From NCBI GenBank assembly GCA_003212695.1, contig QCPC01000008.1, forward strand, positions 1 through 60,278: a stretch of DNA of 60,278 nt. The letters are read 5' to 3'. The DNA is from Prochlorococcus sp. AG-436-C13 (GTDB taxonomy: Bacteria > Cyanobacteriota > Cyanobacteriia > PCC-6307 > Cyanobiaceae). A program made the position numbers and the translations under genes. How positions within the stretch are numbered: position 1 is the first letter of the stretch; the number at the start of each line of letters is the position of its first letter. Positions 1 through 9,253 of the stretch are shown one piece after another. Below the pieces are notes generated by a model that was given only the letters and a program-made list of their open reading frames with translations, was not told the origin of the DNA and searched no databases.

Positions 1-112
1 TGAAAGTCCGCTCGTTTTTTAATTTTTGCTTTTTCTTTAACGGTTTTACTAAGGTTTCAGAGTTTTTTTCATGAATAACCTAAAAAAATTTAGTAATTGC
101 GCAACTTTTCTG

Positions 113-118
113 TATGAT
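113..118 (+). promoter_or_regulatory. Possible -10 element upstream of gap2
   Basis: The hexamer TATGAT lies about 30 bases before the gap2 start. I see no convincing -35 hexamer at a 16-18 base distance, so this rests on the -10 alone. Bases 1-148 contain no credible gene. Confidence 0.25.
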
Positions 119-148
119 CACAGGCCTTCTTGATTTTGTGTTTTTCAA

Positions 149-1171
149 ATGACTTTGCGTGTTGCGATTAATGGATTCGGCCGAATTGGTCGCAACTTCA
201 TGAGGTGTTGGTTGAGCCGTGGTGCCAATACCAATCTTGAACTTGTTGGAGTGAATGTCACTTCAGATCCAAGGACAAATGCTCACTTACTTAAGTATGA
301 CTCAATTCTTGGTCAAATAAACGGTGCTGAAATTGATTACACTGATAACACTTTTATTATTAATGGAAAAGAAATAAAGTGTTTTTCTGATAGAAATCCA
401 ATGAATCTTCCTTGGAAAGAGTGGGGAATAGATCTAGTAATTGAGTCGACAGGAGTTTTCAATACATTTGAAGGCGCAAGCAAGCATTTACAAGTAGGTG
501 CCAAAAAAGTCATTCTTACAGCCCCCGGGAAAGGAGATGGTGTAGGTACTTTTGTCGTTGGTGTAAATGCAGACCAATATCGACACGATGATTTTGATGT
601 GTTGAGTAATGCTAGTTGCACTACTAATTGTCTTGCACCAATAGTGAAAGTTTTAGATCAATCTTTTGGAATAAATAAAGGATTGATGACTACAATCCAT
701 AGTTACACTGGTGATCAGAGAATTCTTGACAATAGTCACAGAGACCTTAGAAGAGCTCGTGCAGCTGCAATGAACATAGTACCTACTTCTACTGGTGCAG
801 CAAAGGCTGTGGCTTTGGTTTATCCACAAATGAAAGGGAAGTTAACTGGTATTGCGATGCGTGTGCCTACACCGAATGTTTCTGCAGTTGATTTGGTTTT
901 TGAGTCTGGTCGTTCAATAACAGCAGATTCAATTAATGCAGCTCTGAAGTCTGCTTCAGAAGGTTCTATGAAAGGAATCATTAAATATGGCGATATACCG
1001 CTTGTATCAAGTGATTATGCTGGTACTAATGATTCTACTATTGTTGATACAGATTTGACTATGGCTATTGGAGACAACTTAGGTAAAGTTGTTGCTTGGT
1101 ATGACAATGAATGGGGTTATAGTCAACGAGTGGTGGACTTGGCAGAAGTAGTTGCAAAAAATTGGAAGTAA
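149..1171 (+). CDS. gap2: Glyceraldehyde-3-phosphate dehydrogenase, Calvin-cycle type
   Basis: Phosphorylating glyceraldehyde-3-phosphate dehydrogenase of 340 residues, the usual length. The N-terminal Rossmann loop GFGRIGRN (residues 9-16) binds the dinucleotide. The active site SNASCTTNC places the catalytic cysteine at about residue 157, with the partner histidine in [10 protein letters not shown] (about 184). In cyanobacteria the Gap2 form uses NADPH or NADH and reduces 1,3-bisphosphoglycerate in the Calvin cycle; assignment to Gap2 rather than the glycolytic Gap1 is from overall resemblance and family knowledge. The gene runs alone on this strand and converges on thiL with a 19-base gap. 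Start ATG follows a leader with no strong ribosome binding site. Confidence 0.97.
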   Translation: MTLRVAINGFGRIGRNFMRCWLSRGANTNLELVGVNVTSDPRTNAHLLKYDSILGQINGAEIDYTDNTFIINGKEIKCFSDRNPMNLPWKEWGIDLVIESTGVFNTFEGASKHLQVGAKKVILTAPGKGDGVGTFVVGVNADQYRHDDFDVLSNASCTTNCLAPIVKVLDQSFGINKGLMTTIHSYTGDQRILDNSHRDLRRARAAAMNIVPTSTGAAKAVALVYPQMKGKLTGIAMRVPTPNVSAVDLVFESGRSITADSINAALKSASEGSMKGIIKYGDIPLVSSDYAGTNDSTIVDTDLTMAIGDNLGKVVAWYDNEWGYSQRVVDLAEVVAKNWK

Positions 1172-1190
1172 TAATCTAAAAACAAGTATT

Positions 1191-2195
1191 TTAAAAGTGC
1201 TTAAAGGTACCTAGATTACTGCTATTAATTTTTTTACCAGTAGACCAGAAAGCATTAGGAGGTCCTTCTTCTATTTTTCCTATGACTTTGCTCTGTGGTA
1301 TTAAGTTAACCCATTCTTTGGCCCATTTAGGGGGCAAACTCACCACTAACTCAAAATCTTCCCCACCTTCTAAACACCAGTTGATCCAAGCATCACCTTT
1401 TGGCCATTGAGAATGCATAGGAAGATTTTTGATATCAATAATTGCAGAGCAATTGCTGCTTTTACAAATGCAATTGATTGCTTCTAATAGTCCATCACTA
1501 CTATCAGTTGCTGCTGCTCTTAACGGGATTTTATACGGCTTGCATCTTAAGAGTTGTGAAAGTGCTTTTAGAGGTGGTGTAGGCTTTTTATGAGCTTGGA
1601 TAGCATTTTTTTTTAGAGATTCATTTATTTTTATATTCCGAATTAACGGATCTGATAGTAAAAAACCTAAGCCTAATCTGCTTAGTCCATGATTGCCGCT
1701 GGTAACTAAATGATCTCCAGGTCGAGCATTTGAGCGATGTAGGTCTAAAGGTCCTTTTGTTCCTATAGCAGTTATAGAAAGCATTCTTTGTTTTCCATGA
1801 GAACAGTCTCCCCCTAACAATTTCCCTCCAAATGTTTCCAAAGCATTATTGATTCCTGAATATGCATCTTCGACCCAACTCCATGGCGTCGATGAAGGTA
1901 CTACTAATCCAACTGTGATACCTAAAATTTCTTCTACTCCACTGCATGCAAGATCAGATAAATTAACTGCAACTGATTTCCATCCAGTCTCTTTTGGAGA
2001 TAATGTTTGCTCATTAAAATGTACGTCTTCAACAAGAAGATCAGTATTAATAATTAAATCTTTTGCAGAATAATTTCTTATTAAGGCTGTGTCGTCATCA
2101 ATTTGTCCAATATCCATATATTTTTGAAGGCGATTTAAAATTTCTTTTTCGCCAATATCTGCAAGTCTTTCGATTAATTTGTTTTCTTTAGGCAT
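1191..2195 (-). CDS. thiL: Thiamine-monophosphate kinase
   Basis: ThiL phosphorylates thiamine monophosphate to thiamine diphosphate with ATP, the last step of cofactor synthesis. The 334-residue protein shows the family layout: an N-terminal IDDDTALI segment (metal/nucleotide site), NTDLLVEDVHF, the GGDCSHG glycine-rich turn near the middle and a C-terminal GGEDFELV motif. Its start lies 8 bases inside the 3' end of the upstream cyclophilin gene, so the two are probably co-transcribed and translationally coupled. There is no obvious functional link between a lumenal foldase and thiamine synthesis; the pairing looks like genome compaction. Confidence 0.95.
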   Translation of the reverse strand: MPKENKLIERLADIGEKEILNRLQKYMDIGQIDDDTALIRNYSAKDLIINTDLLVEDVHFNEQTLSPKETGWKSVAVNLSDLACSGVEEILGITVGLVVPSSTPWSWVEDAYSGINNALETFGGKLLGGDCSHGKQRMLSITAIGTKGPLDLHRSNARPGDHLVTSGNHGLSRLGLGFLLSDPLIRNIKINESLKKNAIQAHKKPTPPLKALSQLLRCKPYKIPLRAAATDSSDGLLEAINCICKSSNCSAIIDIKNLPMHSQWPKGDAWINWCLEGGEDFELVVSLPPKWAKEWVNLIPQSKVIGKIEEGPPNAFWSTGKKINSSNLGTFKHF

Positions 2196-3264
2196 GCGCT
2201 CGTAATTTATCTAAACCACCTGTTACTTTTATGGAAATTATTTGATCTTTTACTCCTAAATTATTGAGTATTTCTTCTCCTTCCACGACATATCCAAAAG
2301 CTGCATTACTACCGTCAATTAAATTTCTTCCTGCAGGATTTAATTCTGCTTCATAAAGAAAAAAGAAAAATTGAGATGATCCATCATCAAGTGCTTCCTC
2401 AGAATGTGCCCATCCAAGAGTTCCCAGTGTTGCAAAAGGAAGTACTGGCGTCTCTGTATAAAGACCAACTTCTTCAAATGTTTCGTTGTATAGAGTGTCT
2501 TTTCTATTAGTAGCTCTTATTTCAAGAGGAACATGTCTCTCTTCTTTGGTTTCAGGGTCTACATAGCCTATTGCTGCTCCTTTAGGATCTCCAGTTTGTA
2601 ATACAAAGAATTCTTCTGCTCTATTCATAGGTAGACCATCATAAAATCCTTTATTAGCTAAATCTATAAATGCTCCTGCTGTTAAAGGAGCATTAAACCC
2701 ATCAATAACTGCATAGAGAGTACCTTTTGTCGTTTTAATATCGACATTTGCTCTACCTAGTAAGCGAGGTAGAGCATCAAATTCGTGGGGAATTGTGTGA
2801 GGGAACTTCTCAGGCAACATGAGTCCCTCTATCTCTCCAATCTCTTTTAGAGCTTTGCGTCGAATCTCTATAAAACTAGTTTTATTTTTATTGCTTGAGG
2901 CTTCGTTGAGTACTGTTAGATCTTTCTTTAATTCTGAGATTATTGTTTCTCCTTTTTTCTTCTCTTCTCCTGCTATAGATTCTAAAATTTCATTTTTGCG
3001 TGTATTTACCAAAAAGAGGCTTCTTGATGCAGCTTGATTAATCGCAGGCCAACGATTTCCTCTGACAAGGTCACTAGTATCTTCAAGAGTGTGTTGAATT
3101 TCTCTTAATTCTTTTTGATTGATAGGAAGAGAATTTCTTAAAATTGCATAAGGATCTTTTACTCTATTTCCTTTAGGAAGAGCTGCTTCTGCGGGTTCCG
3201 AATATCTCAAACCAATTGGGATGAAGATTATTAGGAGAATTAGGATGAAGATTTTTTTTGACAT
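2188..3264 (-). CDS. Cyclophilin-type peptidyl-prolyl isomerase, thylakoid-lumen TLP40/CYP38 type
   Basis: 358 residues. An N-terminal hydrophobic signal (about residues 4-20) ends near AEA, so export to the periplasm or thylakoid lumen is likely. Residues 35-165 form a helical region, starting [19 protein letters not shown], that resembles the PsbQ-like helical domain of plant lumenal CYP38/TLP40. The C-terminal half is the cyclophilin fold ([41 protein letters not shown]). In that lumenal group the isomerase site is often degenerate and the role is in photosystem II assembly; that role is inferred here. It diverges from efp (63 bases between starts) and overlaps thiL downstream by 8 bases. 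Confidence 0.9.
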   Translation of the reverse strand: MSKKIFILILLIIFIPIGLRYSEPAEAALPKGNRVKDPYAILRNSLPINQKELREIQHTLEDTSDLVRGNRWPAINQAASRSLFLVNTRKNEILESIAGEEKKKGETIISELKKDLTVLNEASSNKNKTSFIEIRRKALKEIGEIEGLMLPEKFPHTIPHEFDALPRLLGRANVDIKTTKGTLYAVIDGFNAPLTAGAFIDLANKGFYDGLPMNRAEEFFVLQTGDPKGAAIGYVDPETKEERHVPLEIRATNRKDTLYNETFEEVGLYTETPVLPFATLGTLGWAHSEEALDDGSSQFFFFLYEAELNPAGRNLIDGSNAAFGYVVEGEEILNNLGVKDQIISIKVTGGLDKLRAHA

Positions 3265-3327
3265 GTGGTTTTCAACTCATGCATAACTTTGGCACAGTCT
3301 TATGATCGCGTGGTATGTTCAGCGGAA

Positions 3328-3888
3328 ATGATCTCAAGTAACGACTTCCGTACTGGCACCACTATTGAATTAGATGGTTCTGTGTGGCGGGTAATAGAAT
3401 TCTTACATGTTAAACCTGGTAAGGGTTCAGCATTTGTTCGTACTAAATTAAAAGGCGTACAAACTGGAAATGTTGTAGAAAAAACTTTTCGAGCTGGTGA
3501 AATGGTTCCCCAAGCTTTACTTGAAAAAGCTACACTTCAACATACATACATGGAATCTGGAGATTATGTATTCATGGATATGAGTAGTTATGAAGAAACT
3601 AGGCTTACTGCACAGCAAATTGGTGAAAGCAGAAAATATCTTAAAGAAGGTATGGAGGTCAATGTGGTCTCTTGGAATGACAAGCCGCTTGAGGTTGAGT
3701 TACCAAATTCAGTTGTTCTTGAGGTTAAAGAAACTGATCCAGGGGTGAAAGGTGATACTGCTACTGGAGGTACAAAACCTGCCATTCTTGAAACTGGTGC
3801 ACAAATTATGGTTCCTTTATTTATTTCAGTAGGTGAGAAGATCAAAGTTGATACACGCAATGATAGTTATCTAGGTCGGGAGAACTAA
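3328..3888 (+). CDS. efp: Elongation factor P
   Basis: EF-P relieves ribosome stalling at consecutive prolines. The protein starting [10 protein letters not shown] has 186 residues, the normal EF-P length, with the KOW-like N-domain, the loop KPGKGSA carrying the lysine at about residue 32 that enters the peptidyl-transferase site, and two OB-fold domains ending [14 protein letters not shown]. An open frame extends upstream to 3265, but those 21 codons do not resemble EF-P and would reach to the first base before the divergent cyclophilin start, so I place the start at 3328. accB follows after 5 bases, which suggests an efp-accB operon, an arrangement common in cyanobacteria. Confidence 0.97.
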   Translation: MISSNDFRTGTTIELDGSVWRVIEFLHVKPGKGSAFVRTKLKGVQTGNVVEKTFRAGEMVPQALLEKATLQHTYMESGDYVFMDMSSYEETRLTAQQIGESRKYLKEGMEVNVVSWNDKPLEVELPNSVVLEVKETDPGVKGDTATGGTKPAILETGAQIMVPLFISVGEKIKVDTRNDSYLGREN

Positions 3889-3893
3889 TACAA

Positions 3894-4397
3894 ATGAATC
3901 TTGATCACAAACAACTTGATCATCTTTTGGCTACTTTGGCCAATAGTGATATTCAAGAGTTCTGTTTAGAGGGAAAGGATTTCCGATTGGAAATAAAGAG
4001 AAATTTACCTTCTTCTTCTGGAACAACTTTGGTGAATGTACCTTCTACTTCTAATGAGATAGCACAAGTTGTTTCAACTCCATTAACAACGGTATCAGTT
4101 CCAGCTTCTGATTCCTCGGGAACTCCTCCCCCTGCTGTTGCTTCAACCAAAGGAGAATTTATTGAAATAACTGCTCCTATGGTTGGTACTTTTTATAGAG
4201 CACCTGCTCCAGGAGAACCTGTCTTTGTAGAAGTAGGTTCTAGAATTTCAGTAGGTCAGACTGTATGTATTTTGGAAGCTATGAAGTTGATGAATGAATT
4301 GGAGTCAGAATTCACTGGAGAGGTAGTTGAAATACTTGTAGAAAATGGAACCCCAGTAGAATTTGGCCAACCTTTAATTAAAGTCAAACCTTCTTAG
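3894..4397 (+). CDS. accB: Acetyl-CoA carboxylase biotin carboxyl carrier protein
   Basis: BCCP carries biotin between the AccC biotin carboxylase and the carboxyltransferase in fatty-acid synthesis. It has 167 residues: an N-terminal helical segment, a linker rich in serine, threonine and proline (about residues 40-85), and a C-terminal biotinyl domain. The biotin attachment site EAMKLMNE has the modified lysine at about residue 131. It sits 5 bases after efp and its last 4 bases overlap the end of the convergent pdxA. The partner accC is also in this window, at 49340. Confidence 0.97.
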   Translation: MNLDHKQLDHLLATLANSDIQEFCLEGKDFRLEIKRNLPSSSGTTLVNVPSTSNEIAQVVSTPLTTVSVPASDSSGTPPPAVASTKGEFIEITAPMVGTFYRAPAPGEPVFVEVGSRISVGQTVCILEAMKLMNELESEFTGEVVEILVENGTPVEFGQPLIKVKPS

Positions 4398-5425
4398 GTT
4401 GTACTAGATAGTTCCCAAGCGGTTTGAATAGCAGAAAGCATACTGTCTGGTCTTGCTATGCCTTTACCCGCAATATCCAAACCTGTTCCATGATCAGGCG
4501 AAGTTCGTATAAATGGTAATCCTAGAGTTGTGTTAACAGCGTGGTCAAAGGCAATAATCTTTATTGGGATTAGACCTTGATCATGGTAGAGAGCAAGGAT
4601 GCCATCAGGACATTTTTCATTTTGGTTCTTTTCCCATGCTTGTGCAGATGAAATCCAACATGTATCTGGAGGAACAGGTCCATTTAGAGTTATATCTGGA
4701 TTTTTTTTTCTCCAAGCATTTAAGACAGGTATTAACCAATTGATTTCTTCGGAACCTAGTTCTCCTTTCTCTCCAGCATGAGGATTCAGTCCAGCAATAC
4801 ATAATTCAGGGGTCTTTTTGAATTTTCTACAAAAAGCTAAAAGTGTGTCTAGTTTTTCAATAATTAAATCTGGTGAAAGAGCGTTGGCTATATCAGAAAA
4901 AGGAATGTGAGTTGTTGCTAAGAGAGTATTTAATCTGCAATTTGTATGAGGTGATTTTGCGGTAAAAAGCATTGAAGGTCTCTTTACAGAAGATAACTCT
5001 GCCAATCTTTCTGTCTGACCTGGATAGCTGTAGCCAGCAGCGTGCCAAGCATATTTAGCAATTGGAGCTGTTACTAATGCTCTTGCATTTTTTTTAAGAA
5101 CAATCTCAGCAGCTCGTGTTAACCAATTAAAAGACGCTTTACCTGTGTTTTTATTTGCTTGACCTTCTTCAAATACACTATTAAAAGATATATCTTCAAA
5201 ATCTAGGTTGCAAGGGTTTGCTAAAGCCTTTACCCCCTGCGATTTCAGTTTGGAAAAAATAATTTCTACATTTTGTTTACAACCAACTAGTAAAGGATGC
5301 ATATCCTTAGGTAAGTCATTACTTCCGAGTGCTTTTAGCGTTACTTCAATTCCTATACCTGCAGGGTCTCCCAACGCTATAGCAACGCGGTTTTGTGCTT
5401 CAACGTGTTTATCTCTATTTTTCAT
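4394..5425 (-). CDS. pdxA: 4-hydroxythreonine-4-phosphate dehydrogenase
   Basis: PdxA oxidises 4-phosphohydroxy-L-threonine with NAD in the deoxyxylulose-5-phosphate-dependent route to pyridoxal phosphate. The 343-residue protein has the family N-terminus (ALGDPAGIGIE), VTAPIAKYAWHAAG, the metal-ligand segment GLNPHAGEKGELGSEE, ALYHDQGLIPIK and the C-terminal RTSPDHGTGLDIAGKG. All expected metal-binding histidines and aspartates appear present. It converges on accB with a 4-base overlap. Its ATG shares a CATG palindrome with the start of the divergent small gene at 5424. Confidence 0.95.
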   Translation of the reverse strand: MKNRDKHVEAQNRVAIALGDPAGIGIEVTLKALGSNDLPKDMHPLLVGCKQNVEIIFSKLKSQGVKALANPCNLDFEDISFNSVFEEGQANKNTGKASFNWLTRAAEIVLKKNARALVTAPIAKYAWHAAGYSYPGQTERLAELSSVKRPSMLFTAKSPHTNCRLNTLLATTHIPFSDIANALSPDLIIEKLDTLLAFCRKFKKTPELCIAGLNPHAGEKGELGSEEINWLIPVLNAWRKKNPDITLNGPVPPDTCWISSAQAWEKNQNEKCPDGILALYHDQGLIPIKIIAFDHAVNTTLGLPFIRTSPDHGTGLDIAGKGIARPDSMLSAIQTAWELSSTT

Positions 5426-5636
5426 GTTGCGTTTATTTTTTTTGATTTTGCTTTGTTACGGCATTACCAGTGGTATGCGTGATGGTTGGTTGATTGTCAA
5501 ATGGAGTCGATTTTTTCATAGTATTGGTTTTACTCAAGTTGACCCTAATAAACCTATGAACTGGTCAGATTTTATTATTTATAATTTAGAAAGAGATTCA
5601 TTAGTTGGATCACCAGATAAATCATTGATTAAATGA
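5424..5636 (+). CDS. Small hypothetical protein with one N-terminal hydrophobic segment
   Basis: I do not recognise a family. The 70-residue product starts MLRLFFLILLCYGITSGM, a single hydrophobic segment that could be a signal anchor, followed by a soluble tail with SRFFHSIGFTQVDPNKPMNW. The frame is open further upstream to 5208, but that part is antisense to pdxA and is probably not coding. The chosen ATG overlaps the pdxA start within CATG. The 3' end overlaps the convergent epimerase-like gene by 15 bases. Such an arrangement leaves no room for a separate promoter, so any transcript would have to start inside pdxA. Moderate support: plausible composition and start, no homology I can name. 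Confidence 0.55.
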   Translation: MLRLFFLILLCYGITSGMRDGWLIVKWSRFFHSIGFTQVDPNKPMNWSDFIIYNLERDSLVGSPDKSLIK

Positions 5637-6518
5637 TTTAAAGCAATCATCAAGACCAGATTTATAGTCAGAATGAATTAAATTATAACCTAGTATATTG
5701 CATAATGTTTTGTTACTTACTTTCCTGTTTTCCTGCCAGAATGATCTTGCAATGGGACTCATATGTTTTGATGCAATTTCGAAAGATTCAATACGGGGTA
5801 GAGGAATTTCTAATAGTTTAGCTGCATAACTTAAAACTTCTACATTGTTAGCAGGATTATTATCAGCAACATTAATGATTTCATGTTTAATTCCATCAGA
5901 GCAAAAATTTATAAGATGCATAATTGCTCCTGCAATATCATCAATGTGAATTCTTGAAAATACTTGTCCTGGTTTATTTACCATCATATTTTTATTTGCT
6001 TTAAGTACTTCTAATGATGATCTTCCTGGCCCATAGATTCCTGGTAATCTTAAGATTTGCAATGGTAAGCCTAAGGATTGCCATTCTTTTTCGCAGGATA
6101 GGCGTCTAATGCTTCTTTCTTGTCTTGGAGATGTCAAACTACTTTCACTAACCCATTCTCCTTGATAGTCACCATATACTCCTGTAGTAGATAAATATCC
6201 AACCCATTTTAATGGGATCTTTTTTAGGATTTTTTTGAATCTCTGGATAACTGGATCTTGGCCAAGTTTATTAGGAGGTATACAACTGATTATATGAGTA
6301 ACATTTTCCATAATAGTGTCAGAAATTAAAGTTTTATTTTCGCTGTTAAATTCAAAATCTGCTCCAGCTTTTTCTATATTCCGACGACTGCAAAGTACTG
6401 TTGCTCCAAGCTTTCTTGCAACTTTTGCGATGTGTTGACCGCTATAGCCTGCTCCAAAGATTAAGATCTTTGTACTTGAGGGGAGTGGTTGTGAAGACTT
6501 GACAACTTCTTCTAGCAT
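5622..6518 (-). CDS. NAD(P)-dependent epimerase/dehydratase-like SDR protein
   Basis: An extended short-chain dehydrogenase fold of 298 residues. The dinucleotide loop GAGYSG is at residues 22-27, and a segment around STTGVYGDYQGEWVSESS holds the SxT and YxxxE-like active-site region in altered form: the canonical YxxxK lysine is not visible. This resembles the YeeZ-like group of SDR proteins, often annotated as nucleoside-sugar epimerases with unproven substrate. The start shares a CATG with the divergent small gene at 6517. The product is likely cytosolic; I cannot name the substrate. Confidence 0.8.
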   Translation of the reverse strand: MLEEVVKSSQPLPSSTKILIFGAGYSGQHIAKVARKLGATVLCSRRNIEKAGADFEFNSENKTLISDTIMENVTHIISCIPPNKLGQDPVIQRFKKILKKIPLKWVGYLSTTGVYGDYQGEWVSESSLTSPRQERSIRRLSCEKEWQSLGLPLQILRLPGIYGPGRSSLEVLKANKNMMVNKPGQVFSRIHIDDIAGAIMHLINFCSDGIKHEIINVADNNPANNVEVLSYAAKLLEIPLPRIESFEIASKHMSPIARSFWQENRKVSNKTLCNILGYNLIHSDYKSGLDDCFKSFNQ

Positions 6519-6771
6519 GAGTACAAATGTATTACTGAGTGATTTTTCGATGAATAGTTTTTCTTCTAGGGCTTTTGTATCTCCTGATGATTACAGTAGC
6601 CAAGCTTTTCAAAGGAATTCTGACATAGAAGAGCGAAGTCGCCTGCAATTTATTTTTGGAATGATGATTTGCTGTATTGGTTTAGCAGTCTTCTTTGCGC
6701 CTGAGAAGCCCCATCAATATGCTTCTATTTGTGAGAAGTACAATACAGTTAATGCTTGCCAAGTTTGGTAA
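6517..6771 (+). CDS. Small hypothetical single-span membrane protein
   Basis: An 84-residue product from ATG 6517 (a longer frame opens at 6499, inside the divergent SDR gene). It has a polar N-terminal half (MSTNVLLSDFSMNSFSSR), a hydrophobic segment FIFGMMICCIGLAVFFA near residues 45-61, and a short cysteine-containing tail ending CEKYNTVNACQVW. The two tail cysteines could form a disulphide if exposed to the lumen or periplasm. I do not recognise a family. Its ATG overlaps the SDR start in CATG and its stop is 3 bases from the stop of the convergent HNH gene. Confidence 0.6.
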   Translation: MSTNVLLSDFSMNSFSSRAFVSPDDYSSQAFQRNSDIEERSRLQFIFGMMICCIGLAVFFAPEKPHQYASICEKYNTVNACQVW

Positions 6772-6774
6772 TTA

Positions 6775-7188
6775 TTAGGCAGCTTTTATGTCAAAATTTC
6801 CTCCCTTAGAGTTTTGATTTGAAATTATATTTGTGGGCAGTTGCTTTGGTTTGGCCCACTGCAATAATCGCATTGCTAGTCTAATGTCTCCATCTATCCA
6901 AGCTCTTATAGCCATTGCTCTTCTTGGATCATAAAAACGTTGTGTTCGATACCAGTAAAATGCTTCAGCATCTGATTTACTGCCATTGCAAGATAAGCAT
7001 GCTGGTACACAGTTTTTAGTTATACTCAAACCCCCTTTGCTGAGTGGCTCAATATGATCTATAGACTCAGATTTTTTGCCGCAATATATGCAGGAGTTGT
7101 CTGTGAAATTATGAAGAGATTTTCTCCAACGTCTATCTCTTAGTTTTGGGCATAAATCTTCTAAGAAAACCGCATCCCTGTTATGCAT
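6775..7188 (-). CDS. HNH endonuclease domain protein
   Basis: 137 residues containing a compact zinc-stabilised HNH nuclease motif: CxxC (about residues 33-36), DHIEPLSKGG with the DH pair at 44-45, an asparagine in TKNCVPAC and a second CxxC (64-67). The remaining C-terminus is basic and aromatic (FYWYRTQRFYDPRRAMAIRAW). HNH proteins of this size are widespread in cyanobacteria and are mostly of unknown function. There is no adjacent methylase, intron or phage gene, so it is not obviously part of a restriction system or homing element. It is convergent with the small gene ending at 6771. Confidence 0.88.
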   Translation of the reverse strand: MHNRDAVFLEDLCPKLRDRRWRKSLHNFTDNSCIYCGKKSESIDHIEPLSKGGLSITKNCVPACLSCNGSKSDAEAFYWYRTQRFYDPRRAMAIRAWIDGDIRLAMRLLQWAKPKQLPTNIISNQNSKGGNFDIKAA

Positions 7189-7310
7189 TCGAGATATTTA
7201 TTTAATTACACTTTGCCTTATTTGAGCGCCTAGTCAATGTATCAAGAGATGCATGTGATGAAAATTATTGCATAAAATTTCATACAGCAATTTTATTTAT
7301 ATAAATCATT

Positions 7311-7706
7311 TTAGTAGTTATATCGATCGTCTATATACTCTTCGTTTTCTTGGTCACTATCTGAGGTGATGTCACTTGGGATCATTTCTTCGGGTTTAGG
7401 TTTAGGGTAAAGCTCACCAAGAAATTGAATACAATCATCATATTTTTCAGTATTACCTACTACTTGCTGAACAATGATAGTTGCAGCTTGCCTGGGCGAT
7501 ATTTTGAAAAGGCCTCCTCGTTCATTCTTTAATGATGTATAGGCTGCCTGCCAACTTGATTCGTGCGTATTGCCTCCATTGCGCATGACACAATAAATAT
7601 CAACTGCTTGAGAACCAGCTTTAGCTGTTGTACTTCCAAAGATAGAGGATATTGTAAGAACTGCTATTGATATTGGAAGTACAAGGAGATTCTTTTGTCG
7701 AAGCAT
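7311..7706 (-). CDS. Hypothetical secreted protein
   Basis: 131 residues with a clear signal peptide: basic MLRQK, a hydrophobic core to about residue 22, and a likely cleavage after AKA. The mature part has three cysteines (DIYCVMRNGG, DDCIQ) and a short acidic tail rich in D, E and Y. I do not recognise a characterised family; similar small secreted proteins are common in picocyanobacteria. It stands alone with AT-rich spacers of 122 bases below and 318 above. Confidence 0.75.
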   Translation of the reverse strand: MLRQKNLLVLPISIAVLTISSIFGSTTAKAGSQAVDIYCVMRNGGNTHESSWQAAYTSLKNERGGLFKISPRQAATIIVQQVVGNTEKYDDCIQFLGELYPKPKPEEMIPSDITSDSDQENEEYIDDRYNY

Positions 7707-8024
7707 CGCTGAATTTTGACCTTACTAATTCAAGATATCTATATGTTTTGGAATGTCTAGTTTAATTTATTTATTTAATACTTCTAATGGAATTCCTGTT
7801 TTTATTTTAAAGTTGGCATCTCTACTAAAATAATAATAATATTTTGCTGTTTAATTGAGTTATTACTAAGATTTGACAGAATTTTTTTTATTTACTGACT
7901 ACAGCATCCATTAAGAACTCTAAAGTATAAGTTTAGAATGGAAAAATAATTCGATAAATAATCTCAATAGGAACCCATATATTTAATTAATTATTTTTAG
8001 ATTTTTATAAATTCAAGAACCTAG
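7707..8024. other. Intergenic spacer, 318 bases
   Basis: Very AT-rich spacer between two genes on the minus strand. I see no ORF of credible composition, no tRNA and no strong GC-rich hairpin. It probably holds the 3' region of the aminotransferase gene and the promoter of the secreted-protein gene. Confidence 0.5.
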
Positions 8025-9179
8025 TTAATCTTTTTCTAGCAAGATTTTTACTGCAGTAGAAACTCCTGTTCCAAGAGGTTTCTTCGAAGCCCCCATATGT
8101 TCTATTGCTGCTTCTATTGCTGCTACTGCAGTAAGAATGTCTCTATCATTAATAAAACCGAGATGTCCAATACGGAATATCTTTCCTTTTAGATGATCTT
8201 GACCACCTGCAATTAGAATGTCGAACTTGTTTTTTATATACTTTCTTATTTCTTCTGCATTTAAGTTATTATTAGCTACAACAGATGTAATTGAAGGACT
8301 ACCATAACCCTTCTTTGCAAATAAAGTTAGGCCCATAGAATTCATAGCTTCTTGTGTCGCCTTCATATGTTTATTATGTCTTTTAAAAATTGAATCTAGA
8401 CCTTCTTCTTTCATTAATTTTAGTGTTTCTTCAAGGGCAAAATATAAATTTACTCCAGGTGTATAAGGATTGCTATTTTTATCTGCTGCCTTTTTATATG
8501 ATAAAAGATCTAGGTAGAATTTTGGCAGGTTAGATCTTTCATTAGCCTCCCACGCTTTTTGACTCATTGCAACGAAGCTTAGTCCGGGTGGCATCATATA
8601 TCCTTTTTGAGATCCTGACGCAATAACGTCTATACCCCATTTATCCATTGGTACATTGGATGAACCAATACTTGTTACGCAATCGGCTATCATTATTGTA
8701 TTTTGATGCGATTTAACAGCTCGACTAATTTCTTCTAGATTGTTAATGACACCAGTAGATGTTTCTGAATGAGTGATAATTACAGCTCGTATATCCTTTT
8801 CTTCATTGAGAATTCTTTTAAAAGATTCAGGATCTAAAGGATCACCCCATGGTGCTTTTACAGTTGTTACATTGAGCCCATAAGCCTTAGCAACTTTGAC
8901 CCATCGTTCGCCAAACTTTCCATTTTCCCCACAAATAACTTTATCTCCTTTGCTTAATGTATTAATTATTCCTGCTTCCATTGCAGCAGTTCCACTACCA
9001 GTAATTGTTAGTACATCCCCTTTTGTCTGATGAAGCCATTTAAGTAGATTTGTTGTGCTCTTTACTATTTCTTGGAATTCAGGACTTCTATGCCCAATTG
9101 GATGTTTTCCAAGAGCTTTTAGCACTCTTTCCGGAACTGGTGTTGGTCCGGGGATCATCAATGTAAGTTTTTCTTTCAT
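8025..9179 (-). CDS. Class V aminotransferase (serine/alanine-glyoxylate type)
   Basis: 384-residue PLP enzyme. The N-terminus MIPGPTPVPERVL and HPIGHRSPEF is typical of the alanine/serine-glyoxylate aminotransferase group. GSGTAAMEAG binds the cofactor phosphate, and the Schiff-base lysine is in GSQKGYMMPPG at about residue 192. In photosynthetic cells this group works in photorespiratory glyoxylate and serine metabolism. Cyanobacterial members were once labelled 'soluble hydrogenase small subunit', which I regard as misleading. The exact donor and acceptor cannot be read from sequence. The gene diverges from cbiD with about 75 bases between starts. Confidence 0.9.
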   Translation of the reverse strand: MKEKLTLMIPGPTPVPERVLKALGKHPIGHRSPEFQEIVKSTTNLLKWLHQTKGDVLTITGSGTAAMEAGIINTLSKGDKVICGENGKFGERWVKVAKAYGLNVTTVKAPWGDPLDPESFKRILNEEKDIRAVIITHSETSTGVINNLEEISRAVKSHQNTIMIADCVTSIGSSNVPMDKWGIDVIASGSQKGYMMPPGLSFVAMSQKAWEANERSNLPKFYLDLLSYKKAADKNSNPYTPGVNLYFALEETLKLMKEEGLDSIFKRHNKHMKATQEAMNSMGLTLFAKKGYGSPSITSVVANNNLNAEEIRKYIKNKFDILIAGGQDHLKGKIFRIGHLGFINDRDILTAVAAIEAAIEHMGASKKPLGTGVSTAVKILLEKD

Positions 9180-9253
9180 GATCTAATTAGCTATAAAAGG
9201 TATCTTAAAAAACTATCAAGCAAATTTGCCTTGTCTTTTATTCTTTTGTTGAT

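Noticed and set aside
3265-3327. N-terminal extension of efp
   Set aside because: The 21 added residues do not resemble EF-P, and the family N-terminus starts at 3328.
5208-5423. Upstream extension of the small gene at 5424
   Set aside because: Entirely antisense to pdxA; the chosen start already gives a plausible signal-anchor protein.
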